Source: Rheum nobile
Taxonomy: Eukaryota > Streptophyta > Magnoliopsida > Caryophyllales > Polygonaceae
Direction: 5' to 3'
NCBI GenBank assembly: GCA_027886185.1
Contig: WOAB01000528.1
Coordinates: 1,116,001 to 1,180,000, forward strand
Length of the DNA stretch: 64,000 bases
Below the pieces are notes generated by a model. That model saw only the letters and a program-made list of their open reading frames with translations, did no database searches and was not told the origin of the DNA. The translations under genes and the position numbers were made by a program. Shown here one piece after another: positions 22,631 to 33,058 of this stretch (positions are counted from its first letter, which is position 1; each line of letters starts with the position of its first letter).

Positions 22631-23301
22631 TGCTCCAACGTTCATAAATCTTCTACCACAAGTGCAAGATAGAAGGTTGTGACAACCATTACCTTGTTAT
22701 GGTGGATAGTGGAAGCGATCATAACCTCATCTCTCAATTTGTGGTCGAGCAACTTGGCCTTGAAACATTTCCTCAACCCGTGCCCTACACTATGGGTTGG
22801 ATCAATGATGAAACCCAAGTGACCGTGACAAGGAAGGCCTATGTGAAGTTTGAGGCAGGGTCTTACTCGAACACAAAAATGTTTGAGGTGCTTCCCTTTA
22901 CCGCTTGTGATCTACTATTGGGGCGTCCTTGGCAATTTGCTTTGGATGTCACCCATGAGGGAAGACGAAATGTGCTTCGCTTTGTGAAATATGGGAGACG
23001 TCATTGTTTGGAGTCTTTGACTTTTGGACAACTCTACCGAGTTAGGAGAGAGGCTAGAAAGTTGCACCATGCTATGGTCACCACCACTCATCGCCCAAGA
23101 TACCACCGCATTCCCCATGAGTTCTTCATCCCATCCAGGCGCCCAAATGGAAGTGGTTGGCAAGTGAGACTTTCCCATGAGTTCTTCAAACCGCCACAAC
23201 AACCTAAAGGAGTACTCTTGCCCTTTTTTCTTGTCATGAACTTCAAACTCAGGTTGCATTTCAAGAATTTCATGTTCATGTTGCAAACTTTCTTTGAATA
23301 A
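22631..23301 (+). pseudogene. Retropepsin-like protease of the older plus-strand gypsy relic
   Basis: After the insertion the older element continues in a frame containing KIEGCDNHYLVMVDSGSDHN, where DSG is the aspartic protease active site, and then VEQLGLETFPQPVPYTMGW and ACDLLLGRPWQFALD with the conserved hydrophobic-hydrophobic-G flap-side motif. The order gag, protease fits Ty3/gypsy. RT, RNase H and most of integrase are absent; only about 230 bp separate this frame from the polypurine tract, so a large deletion removed the rest. The frame from 22699 is open for 200 codons. Confidence 0.83.
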
Positions 23302-23520
23302 TGTCTACCTTCTCCCATGCTATATTTCCAAGCTTTGAAACAGGGGATATGGTATGCATTAAGAGGTGAAGATTCATAAATTTTTTGTTTGTCCATGCAA
23401 GTCGGTTAGGTCAAGTTCATGTGTGTCACAAGCGGCATGAGTATCTTGGAGTTTTTAACTTGCCTAATGTCTCGTGCTTTCAAATTGTAGCTGGCAAGGA
23501 TTCGAGGTCGAATCCTCTTC

Positions 23521-23640
23521 AAGGAGGGGAGGATGATGTGATTAGGGACCACAACAAGGCCCATGCCATGCAAGGCAAGGCCGAGGAGCTTGGACCAGCG
23601 CCGCTCATGTTAGGGTTTCTCAAATGTATTTATACATAAA
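23521..23640 (+). mobile_element. PPT and start of the 3' LTR of the plus-strand gypsy relic
   Basis: AAGGAGGGGAGGATGA is a polypurine tract. The LTR begins TGATGTGATTAGGG at 23534. The preceding frame ends with the residues DSRSNPLQGGEDDVI, a common 3' end of gypsy polyproteins. LTR similarity cannot be followed past the A-rich run near 23640, so the LTR is truncated. Confidence 0.65.
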
Positions 23641-23667
23641 AAAAATAGAAAAAATTATACCAAAATT

Positions 23668-23830
23668 CATGATGTAGATGATGAAGTTGTTAGAGAGAGG
23701 AAGATTTTCGCCTCATTGGCGGATTGATGAAAACCACTATTGACCCGATTGGAAACAAGGTTGTTAAAACAAAAAGGAGAAAAGTGGTATCTACAAGTTA
23801 TGATGTAGATGATGAAGTTGTTAGAGAGAA
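23668..23830 (+). repeat. Short direct repeat in non-coding DNA
   Basis: The words TGATGTAGATGATGAAGTTG and TTAGAGAG occur together at 23671-23699 and again at 23801-23828. I recognise nothing else in 23641-24138. A 67-codon frame at 23724-23927 is unassigned. Confidence 0.6.
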
Positions 23831-24138
23831 TGTGAAAGAAAAAGATGTCAAATTTCAACCAACGTATGAGTTGTTGATGGCAAAGGAGCACGTAAGAGGG
23901 AACAACAAACATATTTTGAACGAGTGAAGAAGATGGACAAGCTCCAGAACTGATGTCATAAAAAGATTTTCCACCAGAAAGACAAACACACATGCATGTA
24001 ATAGTTTGTATGTTGGATGTCCGAGTTCTCACCTTTAGTTTATCCTTATTAGTTGGTATTTTCATGTACTAATGTAATGCATGTTTTAAGACATAATATG
24101 TTTAGTCATCCCTTAATATTAATCGTTACCTCTTATTG

Positions 24139-24150
24139 TTATGACTCTTT
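24139..24150. repeat. Target-site duplication of the 24151-24977 retroposon
   Basis: TTATGACTCTTT is repeated exactly at 24982-24993. Allowing one mismatch, the repeat extends to 16 bp. Confidence 0.8.
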
Positions 24151-24977
24151 TTTTTTGATAAAGTAAGAATTCGAAGTGAAACTTCGAGAGGTCAGAAACT
24201 GGCAACCAGACTAGCCGGTAATACAACAACAAATAAGAAATTCAAAGACAAACAACAAACGAAACAAACTAAGACATGATAAAGCAAAACAACCTAGAGA
24301 TGAGGTGAGTAAAGCACAAACAACCGCTGTGCCGCCGGAAGGATGATCATCCTCTACCATGGCGGAACTACAACTCGATTCATCATCAAGGTAAGCTTCA
24401 TCATCCAAAGTGTGCCTCACAATAGAAACGAAAAAAAAAAAAAACAGATCCATAAGTTTTACCCTCCTTCTTCTCACCCCCAAACCCACCCATCACTGTA
24501 AACAGGATTACGGATCCAATCTGAGGAACCGAAACCCCCAACAAGAGGAGGGAGGGGGTCGCCGACACAAATAAACGCAGGCAGGAGAAGGAGGCGGGAG
24601 GGGGGTCGCCGGCATCTTCCCGACGAAGGCGAGGAGAGGCGACGTCTTCCCGGTGAGGCATCTTCCCGGCAAAGGCCTAGATCTTCTTTGACGGGTGTCG
24701 GTGAAGCGCGGGTGCCGGTGAGGCGGCGCGGATGCCGGTGGGCTCGGATGTCGGTGGGCGCGGATGCCGGTGGGCCGATGGTTCTGAAATTCCTGGGAGT
24801 GAACGGCGTCGGCGGGGGCGGTGCGGATCAAAGGCTCGGTCGGAGCGGCGGACCAAGCTCGGTCGGAGCGGCGGAGGGGGTCTTCAGCCCAGCCAAAGCT
24901 AGGGCCGATTTCCATGGGAGCATTTCTACTTTTTGGCTTTTCTTGACGAGTTGGGAGGGTGTAAAAATAAAATAAAA
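24151..24977 (-). mobile_element. Minus-strand poly-A retroposon (LINE or SINE-like)
   Basis: The 827-bp insert is flanked by a 12-16 bp duplication. Its left end reads as a minus-strand tail ...CTTTATCAAAAAAAA, a 3' end common to plant L1-type elements and their dependents. The right part (24500-24910) is GC-rich with GGATGCCGGTGGG-type internal repeats, and the frames in it have no recognisable domain. No RT or endonuclease motif is visible, so it is a non-autonomous copy or a composite of the two ends of a longer element. Confidence 0.7.
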
Positions 24978-25310
24978 ATTATTATGACTCTTTACTTCTA
25001 TACAGAAACTACTATTTTCATATTCACATGTATGGACAAGTCAAAATACCTACAAAGAAATAAAGTGATTTATTTTTTATAATACATGTGATAGTGGAGA
25101 AATAGCATGTGAAAAAAGTAATGTTGATATGTGATAATCGTGTTTTTGATTTTTAGACTTTAGATGTATCATGTATGTGATAGTTTTTTTAGACTTGTAT
25201 ATCATAGATTCATAGTGCATAAATAACCATGACTTTAAATTCTTGACTATATTTTTCTTTTCTTAAAAGATCCCTTTTTGGCTATATAAGTAAGAGAGTG
25301 CGGTTCCGCT

Positions 25311-25508
25311 GTGGAGCACTCTTCCCGTGCGGACATGTACTATATGGTCTTATTTGTGCACTTTTGAGCCTTATTTGTGCACTTTTGTAAAAAAATTGAA
25401 AAATGCTTGGAAAAAAAATTGAAAAAGTTTTTTTTTTTTTTGAAAAAGTGCACAAATAAGACCCAAAAATACATGCTCCGTACGTTCGCACGGAAAGAGT
25501 ACTCCGCA
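25311..25508. mobile_element. Foldback MITE upstream of the methyltransferase-like gene
   Basis: Two long inverted arms (about 25311-25366 and 25443-25508) share GGAG.ACTCTT.CCGTGCG and end in a perfect 20-bp inverted pair (25346-25365 with 25444-25463). An A- and T-rich loop separates them. The structure is that of a miniature inverted-repeat element; the superfamily is unclear. It ends about 380 bp upstream of the gene's start codon. Confidence 0.65.
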
Positions 25509-25891
25509 TATGATCCAAACTCATAAGAATAGACAAAATTTATTACTTTTCTTCCTGAAAATGTCTAATTCCTCCAGCAACGAAGTTCTTATTTCGAGTG
25601 TCTCCAGAGTCCCGACTCCCGTCCGTTCTAAAATAACGGAACCCGTCCCTCCTCGTTTCAGCCGCCATCCCGCACCGCCGCCAGGCGGCAGCTGATTCGC
25701 TGAGTCCGTCTTCTTCAACATCCCGTCTCTCTTTCCTTTCAAAAATTTCAGGCCGAGCCTCCCGGTTTCGTCTTCGGTTAGTCTCGTCCTACTTTCTGTC
25801 CCATTTTTGTTTCTAGATTCCTCCTACATATAACAAATTCGAAAAATGGATCATTCGTGAAGCTCAAACTGAGTGTGGCGAGAAGAGCAGG

Positions 25892-28800
25892 ATGAGAGCT
25901 TTCTCTGCTTCCTTTCGCCTGCAATCTTCCTTCTCCACCCTGTTTCGCGCAAGAGCAAGTTCCTATTGTACGGACGCCGGTGATGGATTTGCTAGTAGTG
26001 CTTCTAAGGTCAACATTTTCGATCGCCATCTCAAGCGCAAACAGGTTCCAATTCTCTCCTTATAATAAACAACCTATATCATTTAGTTGCTTGTTCTTAT
26101 CACAATTGCTGATAATTAGGTTGTAAGGTTTGGCCGTGCTAGAGTAAAACAAAATGTATCTTTCATATGGTTCCGGTATTAGGGTTTAGCGATCTCTGTT
26201 TCGTTGCGGAGAGAAGAAACTGTGTAGAGGTGAAGGTGCTGGGGCACAAAGAATTTGTTTCAATAAGAACAAGTATCAATCAAAATTGAAATTACTGACT
26301 TCAGTTCCTATCTGTTTGAATTAATAGGTATGTCAAGTAACTCATAACTCTGAACTGAGCACTACATAATTCGATTGATCTAAACTCATTACTCTTGCAA
26401 GATTTAAAAACTTTGACCGTGTCATAACCCTAGAACATTTGATCAAGCATCTCATAACTCTCCCCTTACACACTATAATTAGAAGGTAAGTAAATTCAGT
26501 GTATGGGATACGTGGATATAACTTCTTACTATAATCATTGTTATCATCTACTGCTTTATCTTCAGTGCGGTGTAGTCTGAAAAGTAAGACATTTGAGAGA
26601 ACAATGTGTGGTGTAATCTGGAATGTGCCTGTATGAATGACTTCGGATGTTTTACCATTTGGCGTGGTAATGGAGAAAGTCTTAGTGACCGGATCCAAAT
26701 GATCAAGAAAAGCAAAGTCACGAGTAATATGATTAGTTGCCCTATTATCCAAGTTTGAAAATGAATTTACACTAGTAGAATAAAACAAGTCGCTTTCCCT
26801 GCTAAGTGGCAGCCCTGTATGGCTCCTTTTTCATCCTCTTTGTACTTACTCAACATTGAAAGAATTTATGTATATTCCTCCTTTGTACAACTTTACTGGT
26901 TCAGATCTGGAGAAGGATTCAACAGCATTTGAACATTGAGTGACTATAAATTTCAACAGATCATCTGCGATAGCAGTATGATCATAACTTGGAGGATTTT
27001 AGTGATGTAAGTACAGTTCGTCCATTGGATCCAAATGAGAATTCTAGAATTTTGTCTTTGACTTCCAACACTGCCTAGAATTTTCCATGAGATCTCAGTA
27101 TGGATCTGATAGTCAATTCTGAAGAAGCAAATCAAACTCACAAGAAACTGATACCAATTGAAGAAGATAAGAGAGAAATAGAAGAAAGCAGTATTTGGGA
27201 AGTTTCTGTTTTTTTTTTGGTAATATTTTAGAAAATAACAGAATCAGAGAGCAAGTACAGTAGCCTTGTAACTAGCTCTTTATAATACAGGTAAATGTAA
27301 TATAAAACTCACTACAAGATAAGACTAAAAACACAAAGCTTATAGAAGGATTACTGCCAACTATCCGTTATTTGTCTATTACATCCTTTTATATATCATG
27401 AAGTACTCAAATCATTTTGATGCTTCCACATCGTAGTTGTTGCTGATACATGTTGTCTCCTGCATTTTATATCTTTGTTCTTTATTCGCACAGCGTGATA
27501 GAGCAGCGTGGTTGATGCGTCCAGGTGATTCTTTTCTTGATTCTGTGGCCGAAAATATGCTAGATCGACTGCAGGTATGCTTCCTATTGACGGATATTTT
27601 GAATTTTTAAACGCTATTGTAACTTGTAAGTGTAGCTGTAGCCTGTATCTTTGCTTGTTTTCTTTTTTACTTCTAGGAGTTGTAGCTTTTCATGACCGCA
27701 TCCTCATTTCTTGAGCTGAGAGGACATTTCATGGCTGTTAATGGATCTTGTCTTGATCATTGGCAGAATAGGGTGATAGGAAAAAAACTCGATTAATCGA
27801 ATTTTGCTTCTATGTCTATGAATTAAACGAACTGGCACAGTCTTTTGGGTCTGAGAAAGCTGATAGAATTAAAAGTTTAATGTTTGGTCTAGTACAGTTA
27901 TAAATATCCTTAAAACCAGTTGTTTATACTGTTTGAATCTCAACTCTCAAGTGAAAAAGTCTGCCATGTAATGAGAATGTAGTGCAAAATTATTAAGTTA
28001 CTAAGCTTCAATAACACACACCCGCACCCGCACCCGCACACATGCACACACACACACACACGTGTGCGCCCGCACAATGGGTTCTTCCTCTTGTGTTCTT
28101 ATGCAATTCTTGATGTTTACAAAGTTAAACTTCTCATATTTGTATCACCTTCTGCATGTGATATTAGTGGTTTCTGAAATGAATTGCATGAAGTTGGGAA
28201 AAGTTTTGGTTACGTGTTACTAATTTGAGTAATTTCAACTATATATGCTTTTTTTTTGTAGGATTGCAAAAGAACATTTCGTACGGCTTTATGTTTGGGT
28301 GGCTGTATGAGTGCTGTCAGACGTCTGCTCAATGGGCATGGTGAGAGATAAAGAATGCTTTGTATTATGATTATGCCTCTTTGTTGCTTTTCTCTACTTT
28401 TCGGTCTTCCCTTTCTGCCTGTCTGTAAGTCATTCTTTCTGCTGTAACCACAGATCTGTTTGGCATGTCATGCCAGACTTGCCAGTACTTTTGTCTTACA
28501 AATCCTTATTATGATGTGACTTATAAAGTTGCTGATATGGCAAAAATATTCTGATAAGATGATCAATAGGCCTTTTTTCTTGCGCCAAATAGACTCTGTT
28601 TCAGGTCTTTTGTAATTCATGAAATAACAGAGGTTGTAGGTGAGAAACACTGCAGTTGTATATGCATCAGCGGGGGATACAACATCAAGTAGATAATTTG
28701 TTTACTTCCTTTGCAATCAACCAGTCTTAGTAACATATAACAAGGGAGACATTGGAATTACAATTTGGAGAATGGGCTGCTGATATGAGTTAGCCTTTTT

Positions 28801-31800
28801 CTAAATCTGTTGGAACTGAAAAATGCTACAGTAAGAGCTCAAACTTTTGGGCAAACTCTAGGGTAAAAATTTTTTGTTTGAGGAGAATCAACATGAGATC
28901 AATTGAATCATGGGCCAAATTCGTACCTTATTAAAAAAAGAAGCATATATAGTTGAAATTAGAATAATCAACTATATATGGGCTTGAATTCTTACCGGTC
29001 TAAATCTTACCTTATCAAAAAAAAAAAAAAACATGAGTTCAATTGAACAAAAATGAGCTGCAACCGTCAATCCGTCTTTAGTGGTGTCTATTCACTCTTT
29101 TATGTCTCCGTGCTCCTAGACTTGAATCATGGGCTTGAATTATTTCTTCATTCTCATTTCGACTCGCCCAAGCATCTAATCCTCCTTTTGGACATGATTA
29201 TATCTTGCTCTCTTGTGAATCACTTGGTCATTCTATTTGGATTTTGCCAATTCTCATGCAAATATTCTCAAGTTTGAGTTATAGATAGTCTTCTCCTTAC
29301 ATCACCTAGAATCAAAGTGGAAAAATTGCAAATAATTAGGCAATGGACATTTGAGGACATGTGTGAATGTATGAGTTTTTCACATTGTGAGAATTAGCTT
29401 TTTATTTAAGTTTTGATAACCTTTATCCATTTTAATGGGATTTTTTGTGGTCATCCAACATTATCATTCAGAACATAGTGATATCTTCAATTTGAGGGGA
29501 TTTGTGGATTGTACTCTACATAGATTTCTGGCAAATCTTTTTTTAAGAAACAACTTTTGAATCCAATATGTTTGCTCTTTGTCCCTTGTATCAGGTGGTA
29601 TTGAAAAACTTGTTATGATGGACACATCTTATGACATGATTAAGATGTGCATGGAAAATGAGAAAGAAGCGCCCAATCCTAATATTGAGACCTCTTTTCT
29701 TGTTGCTGATGATGAGTTTCTTCCAATAAAAGAAAGGTATGCATGGATATGATTCTGTGATGTTCATTGATGCTTAGAACCTTTTTTCTGTACAATTGCT
29801 TACATCGTTTGATTATTCCAAGTTCACTAGATTTGATGATCAGCTGCTTGGGACTGCATTGGACAAATGATCTTCCTGGGGCTTTGATACAGGCATGGCT
29901 TTTTGGTTAAAAGTGCTTAAATAGATAACACTGAAGCATTAGCTTTCCTTTCTATGGTTTTACAGTATCAGCTATTAAATTAATATCCCCATCAATGCAT
30001 GTATTGTAATATAATGTAGTTGCTCTATTACAGAGTCGATTAGCGCTGAAACCTGACGGGCTATTTTTGGGGGCTATCCTTGGTGGTGAAACCTTAAGGT
30101 AAGTTGGTCTCTACTTCTTATTTTATATTATTTTCAAATGCAGTATTAGTGTGATGTGATGCATAATTGTGATATAGCTGTTTCTGTTTGGATAGAGAGT
30201 TGAGGATAGCATGTACAGTAGCACAAATGGAAAGGGATGGTGGCATTAGTCCACGCCTCTCTCCTTTGGCACAGGTAACCCTCTATGATCTTACTATTGT
30301 TAATGCTTCCTAAATTCTGACATTAGGATGTAAGACTTGAGAACCATATATTCTGAAAAAGATGGTCCTTTGTCAATGAGTTACATTCTGGATGGTTTAT
30401 GAAAAAATAGTTGAACTTGAATCGAAGCCCCCACTTTAAACTTCATGAATGGAAAGACAGTTAAAACTTCATGAATGTGAGACCTGAGAACCATATCTTC
30501 TTAAAAAGATGGTACTATATGATGAGAATATTTGCCACAATTACTTTCCATGCCTTGTTGGAGCATTGCCCTTATGAATCTTATAGCCAAAGATCTAGGG
30601 TCAGTAGTGCAAGTTGGATTAAAGGTGTTAAAATCAAGCCTCTCTAGTGTAGGAAGTTAGCCCTTAATAATAACTTATGCCTGTATAAGTCGGAAAATCA
30701 TGATGCATCCGTGGACGTGGCTTACTGAGCTCATAACTAGTTAGGAGTTTGTACATAGTCAAGACTTCATCTTTCCATTGAGCTTTTATGTGCTAGTGAC
30801 CTATTTTTAATCAGAGTGGTATATTTCTTCATTTGTGCTCATATTGATAGATAAGTGTATGGGAGAAGGTTTTAGAGAGGAGGAGATTGAAGGGAAAATA
30901 GAAGACAAATGTCAGATCAGAGAAGGAAGAGAAGAACAAATCTATGCTTGGGAGTTTTGATGATAATTGGCAGAAAAATCATAGAATGGTCGTGTCTAAA
31001 TGAGTTATATAATTACCACACTGGAACTAGAAAAGTCAAAGTCTGAAAATATTAGTATAAACTATAAACTACGAAGTAACTTATAATGGTATAAACTAAG
31101 ACTAATGCATATCATTAAATAATGGGTAATTTCTTTCTTTACTATAACAGATGCACTTATTGTTCATTGCTGACTTTTATGTTAGCTTGGGTTATAATAA
31201 TGTAATGCTTCATCTTCTATGTTTAAAATATAGAGAACTGTTAGATTTGAGAGGATGGTATATCTGTTGATTCTTTGATTCTGAGTCAGTTTGTGCATCC
31301 ATCTCTATCAACTGTGGCATGGGTAGAATATTACTTCTCTAAATTGTTTATTGTGTCTTATACTTGTGTGTTATCAATCATGCCACATTGATATAAATTT
31401 TGTCTAGTTTACTTCATCTATGACTTTTCAGTCTGAATGTGGTTATTATCTAGGTTCGTGATGCAGGAAACCTTTTGACAAGGGCGGGCTTCGCTCTTCC
31501 TGGTGTGGATGTTGACGAGTACACTGTCAAGTACAAAGATGGTGAGTTCTCATTTCCTGCAATAGGCTTTCTTTGGGTAGCTTTGAGATTTGACTGATGA
31601 TAAAGTGATTTTTTTTCTTGCTGAACAATTATCTTTGCATTAGAAAGACATCAAAGGATCCAAACTACAGAAAATATCCACATTCTTAGGAACAATAGCT
31701 CCAAGCCTCCAACTATAAAAAGTCATCAAGAAAGAGAATTTACAATTATTGAAGACACCCAACTTCAAAGTTTGCTGATTCCTTTCTCTCAAATGCACTG

Positions 31801-33058
31801 TAGTACTATTAAATGCTAATAAGTTTAACTTCCCATGTCCAAACATCCACTACCAACACCTGTTGGACTATTCTTTTATTGCTGCATCCTGCACAACCTT
31901 ATTTTCAATTTTCCACAGTTTTTAGGATCATGAAATCATCTTGTTGAAGAATAAAATGCATATCCAGGTATGATTCGGAAGTAAGCATGAGATATTGATA
32001 TCGTGCTCAGCATGAAATTACTCAAATTAGTTTAACATGGTATTAATTTCTTCTGTTGTCATATCAGTAAAGCCTTTCATTTACTTGAACATCTTCTGTG
32101 TCATAGGCTGGCATATGAGTGAAGTTTGAGTTAAACATTTTGTTCTAGTTAAGTATATCCACGTATGATACCATGGTAAAGATGATGGTTTTGTTGTGAT
32201 ATATACATAACAAATTGAGAACCGTCATGTCATCAACCCGTCTGATTGTTTATAAAAAATTACATGTGCAATGTAATAAATGAAACCCATGCAAGTGCAT
32301 GGTTGAAATCCGATTCTTTGTTGAAAATTACACTATTCATTCCTTGATCATAATTGTAATCTACCTGTTTAAACATGGACAGCATTTTTAGAGGGCCTTT
32401 GTACTAAATATATTGAATGAAAATGTAACTAGTATACTGCTCTGGAGTTAATGATTATCTGCTCTTTAGCCTTGCAGCTAATTGAGCACCTTCGCTCAAT
32501 GGGTGAAACTAACGCCCTTCTGCAGAGGAACAGAGTGAGATGCTTATAAAATTGTACTGTTTTACGTCAGTTGCTTGCTTTTATGTTGAAGACAACTTAC
32601 AGGGTGTACTGTATTTATCAGATTCTGAATAGGGACACTGCTCTAGCAACTGCCGCTGTTTATCAGTCAATGTTCGGAACAGAAGATGGCTCTATTCCTG
32701 CTACTTTCCAGGTGATCAATAGTCTGTTTTTGAATTAATGTTACTTGCACTGATGCTCTCTTATTCTTTAGTCAATGCACTGTGGGGTTTTTGCTGTTAA
32801 CCCTGTTTGTTTCTCACTTCTCTGCTCTTCATGTGAAGATTTATTGGAGAGGGTGATAATAGACTTTCAGTTTAATCCATGTAAAATGGCAATATAAAGC
32901 TTAAAATAATATGAATACTTATTTGGTTAAGCCTTGTTTGTGAATTGCAGGTGATATACATGACTGGCTGGAAGGAACATTCATCTCAGCCCAAGGCAAA
33001 GAGAAGGGGATCTGCCACCATCTCTTTTGAGGACGTCCACAAGCAGTTCAACAGTTGA
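25892..33058 (+). CDS. NDUFAF5: NDUFAF5-like mitochondrial methyltransferase-like protein (complex I assembly)
   Basis: Eleven exons join into 332 codons: 25892-26044, 27494-27574, 28262-28340, 29595-29736, 29844-29892, 30034-30098, 30196-30274, 31454-31541, 32470-32534, 32622-32711, 32951-33058. All phases agree and the total is 999 nt. The N-terminus MRAFSASFRLQSSFSTLFRA is rich in Arg, Ser and Phe without acids, as expected for a mitochondrial presequence. SAM-fold motif I is ALCLGG (residues 87-92), and the following strand ends in MMDTS with the acidic Asp114. LHWTNDLPGAL (156-166) and LKPDGLFLGAILGGETL match the plant At1g22800 family. The human homologue NDUFAF5 hydroxylates an arginine of NDUFS7 during complex I assembly; this role is inferred here. 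Intron 5 has a GC donor. Boundaries are by eye. Confidence 0.93.
26342..27158 (-). pseudogene. Copia gag-protease fragment, antisense in intron 1
   Basis: The minus-strand frame at 26788-26342 includes NLDNRATNHITRDFAFLD and HIVLSNVLLF. This matches the copia protease layout (expected D-S-G-A-T then an LSNVL strand), with the active site changed to DNRAT. The remainder up to 27158 is decayed gag-side sequence. It is followed on the right by a primer-site-like TGGTATCAG (minus strand, 27148-27156) and an LTR. Confidence 0.75.
27159..27383 (-). mobile_element. Short copia LTR in intron 1
   Basis: Begins TGAAGAAGAT beside the primer-site-like sequence and ends TCTATTACA (225 bp). The mate LTR is not visible to the left, so the copy is truncated. 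Confidence 0.6.
28015..28075. repeat. CA-rich microsatellite in intron 2
   Basis: An imperfect array of CACCCG and CA units, including an uninterrupted stretch of about nine CA units, within intron 2 of the methyltransferase-like gene. Confidence 0.9.
28907..29030 (+). mobile_element. Very short poly-A retroposon in intron 3
   Basis: The insert of about 124 bp ends CCTTATCAAAAAAAAAAA and is flanked by ACATGAGATCAATTGAA (about 28891-28907) and ACATGAGTTCAATTGAA (about 29031-29047), which differ at one base. This is a target-site duplication of 17 bp. The tail resembles that of the minus-strand retroposon at 24151. It lies in sense orientation within intron 3. Confidence 0.7.
29893..30033 (+). 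other. GC-AG intron (intron 5) of the methyltransferase-like gene
   Basis: Exon 5 ends ...GGGCTTTGATACAG and the intron starts GCATGG. The acceptor is CTATTACAG before AGTCGATTAGCG. Only this junction keeps the conserved residues LPGALIQ followed by SRLALKPDG in frame. No nearby GT gives the same protein. Confidence 0.85.

Noticed and set aside
25510..25695. 61-codon frame upstream of the methyltransferase-like gene
   Set aside because: Could be a short upstream frame in the 5' UTR, but nothing supports translation, and the main start at 25892 gives the mitochondrial presequence.
30840..31030. GA-rich stretch in intron 7 resembling a copia LTR
   Set aside because: Similarity to 27159-27383 is limited to purine-rich composition; no ends or primer site found.
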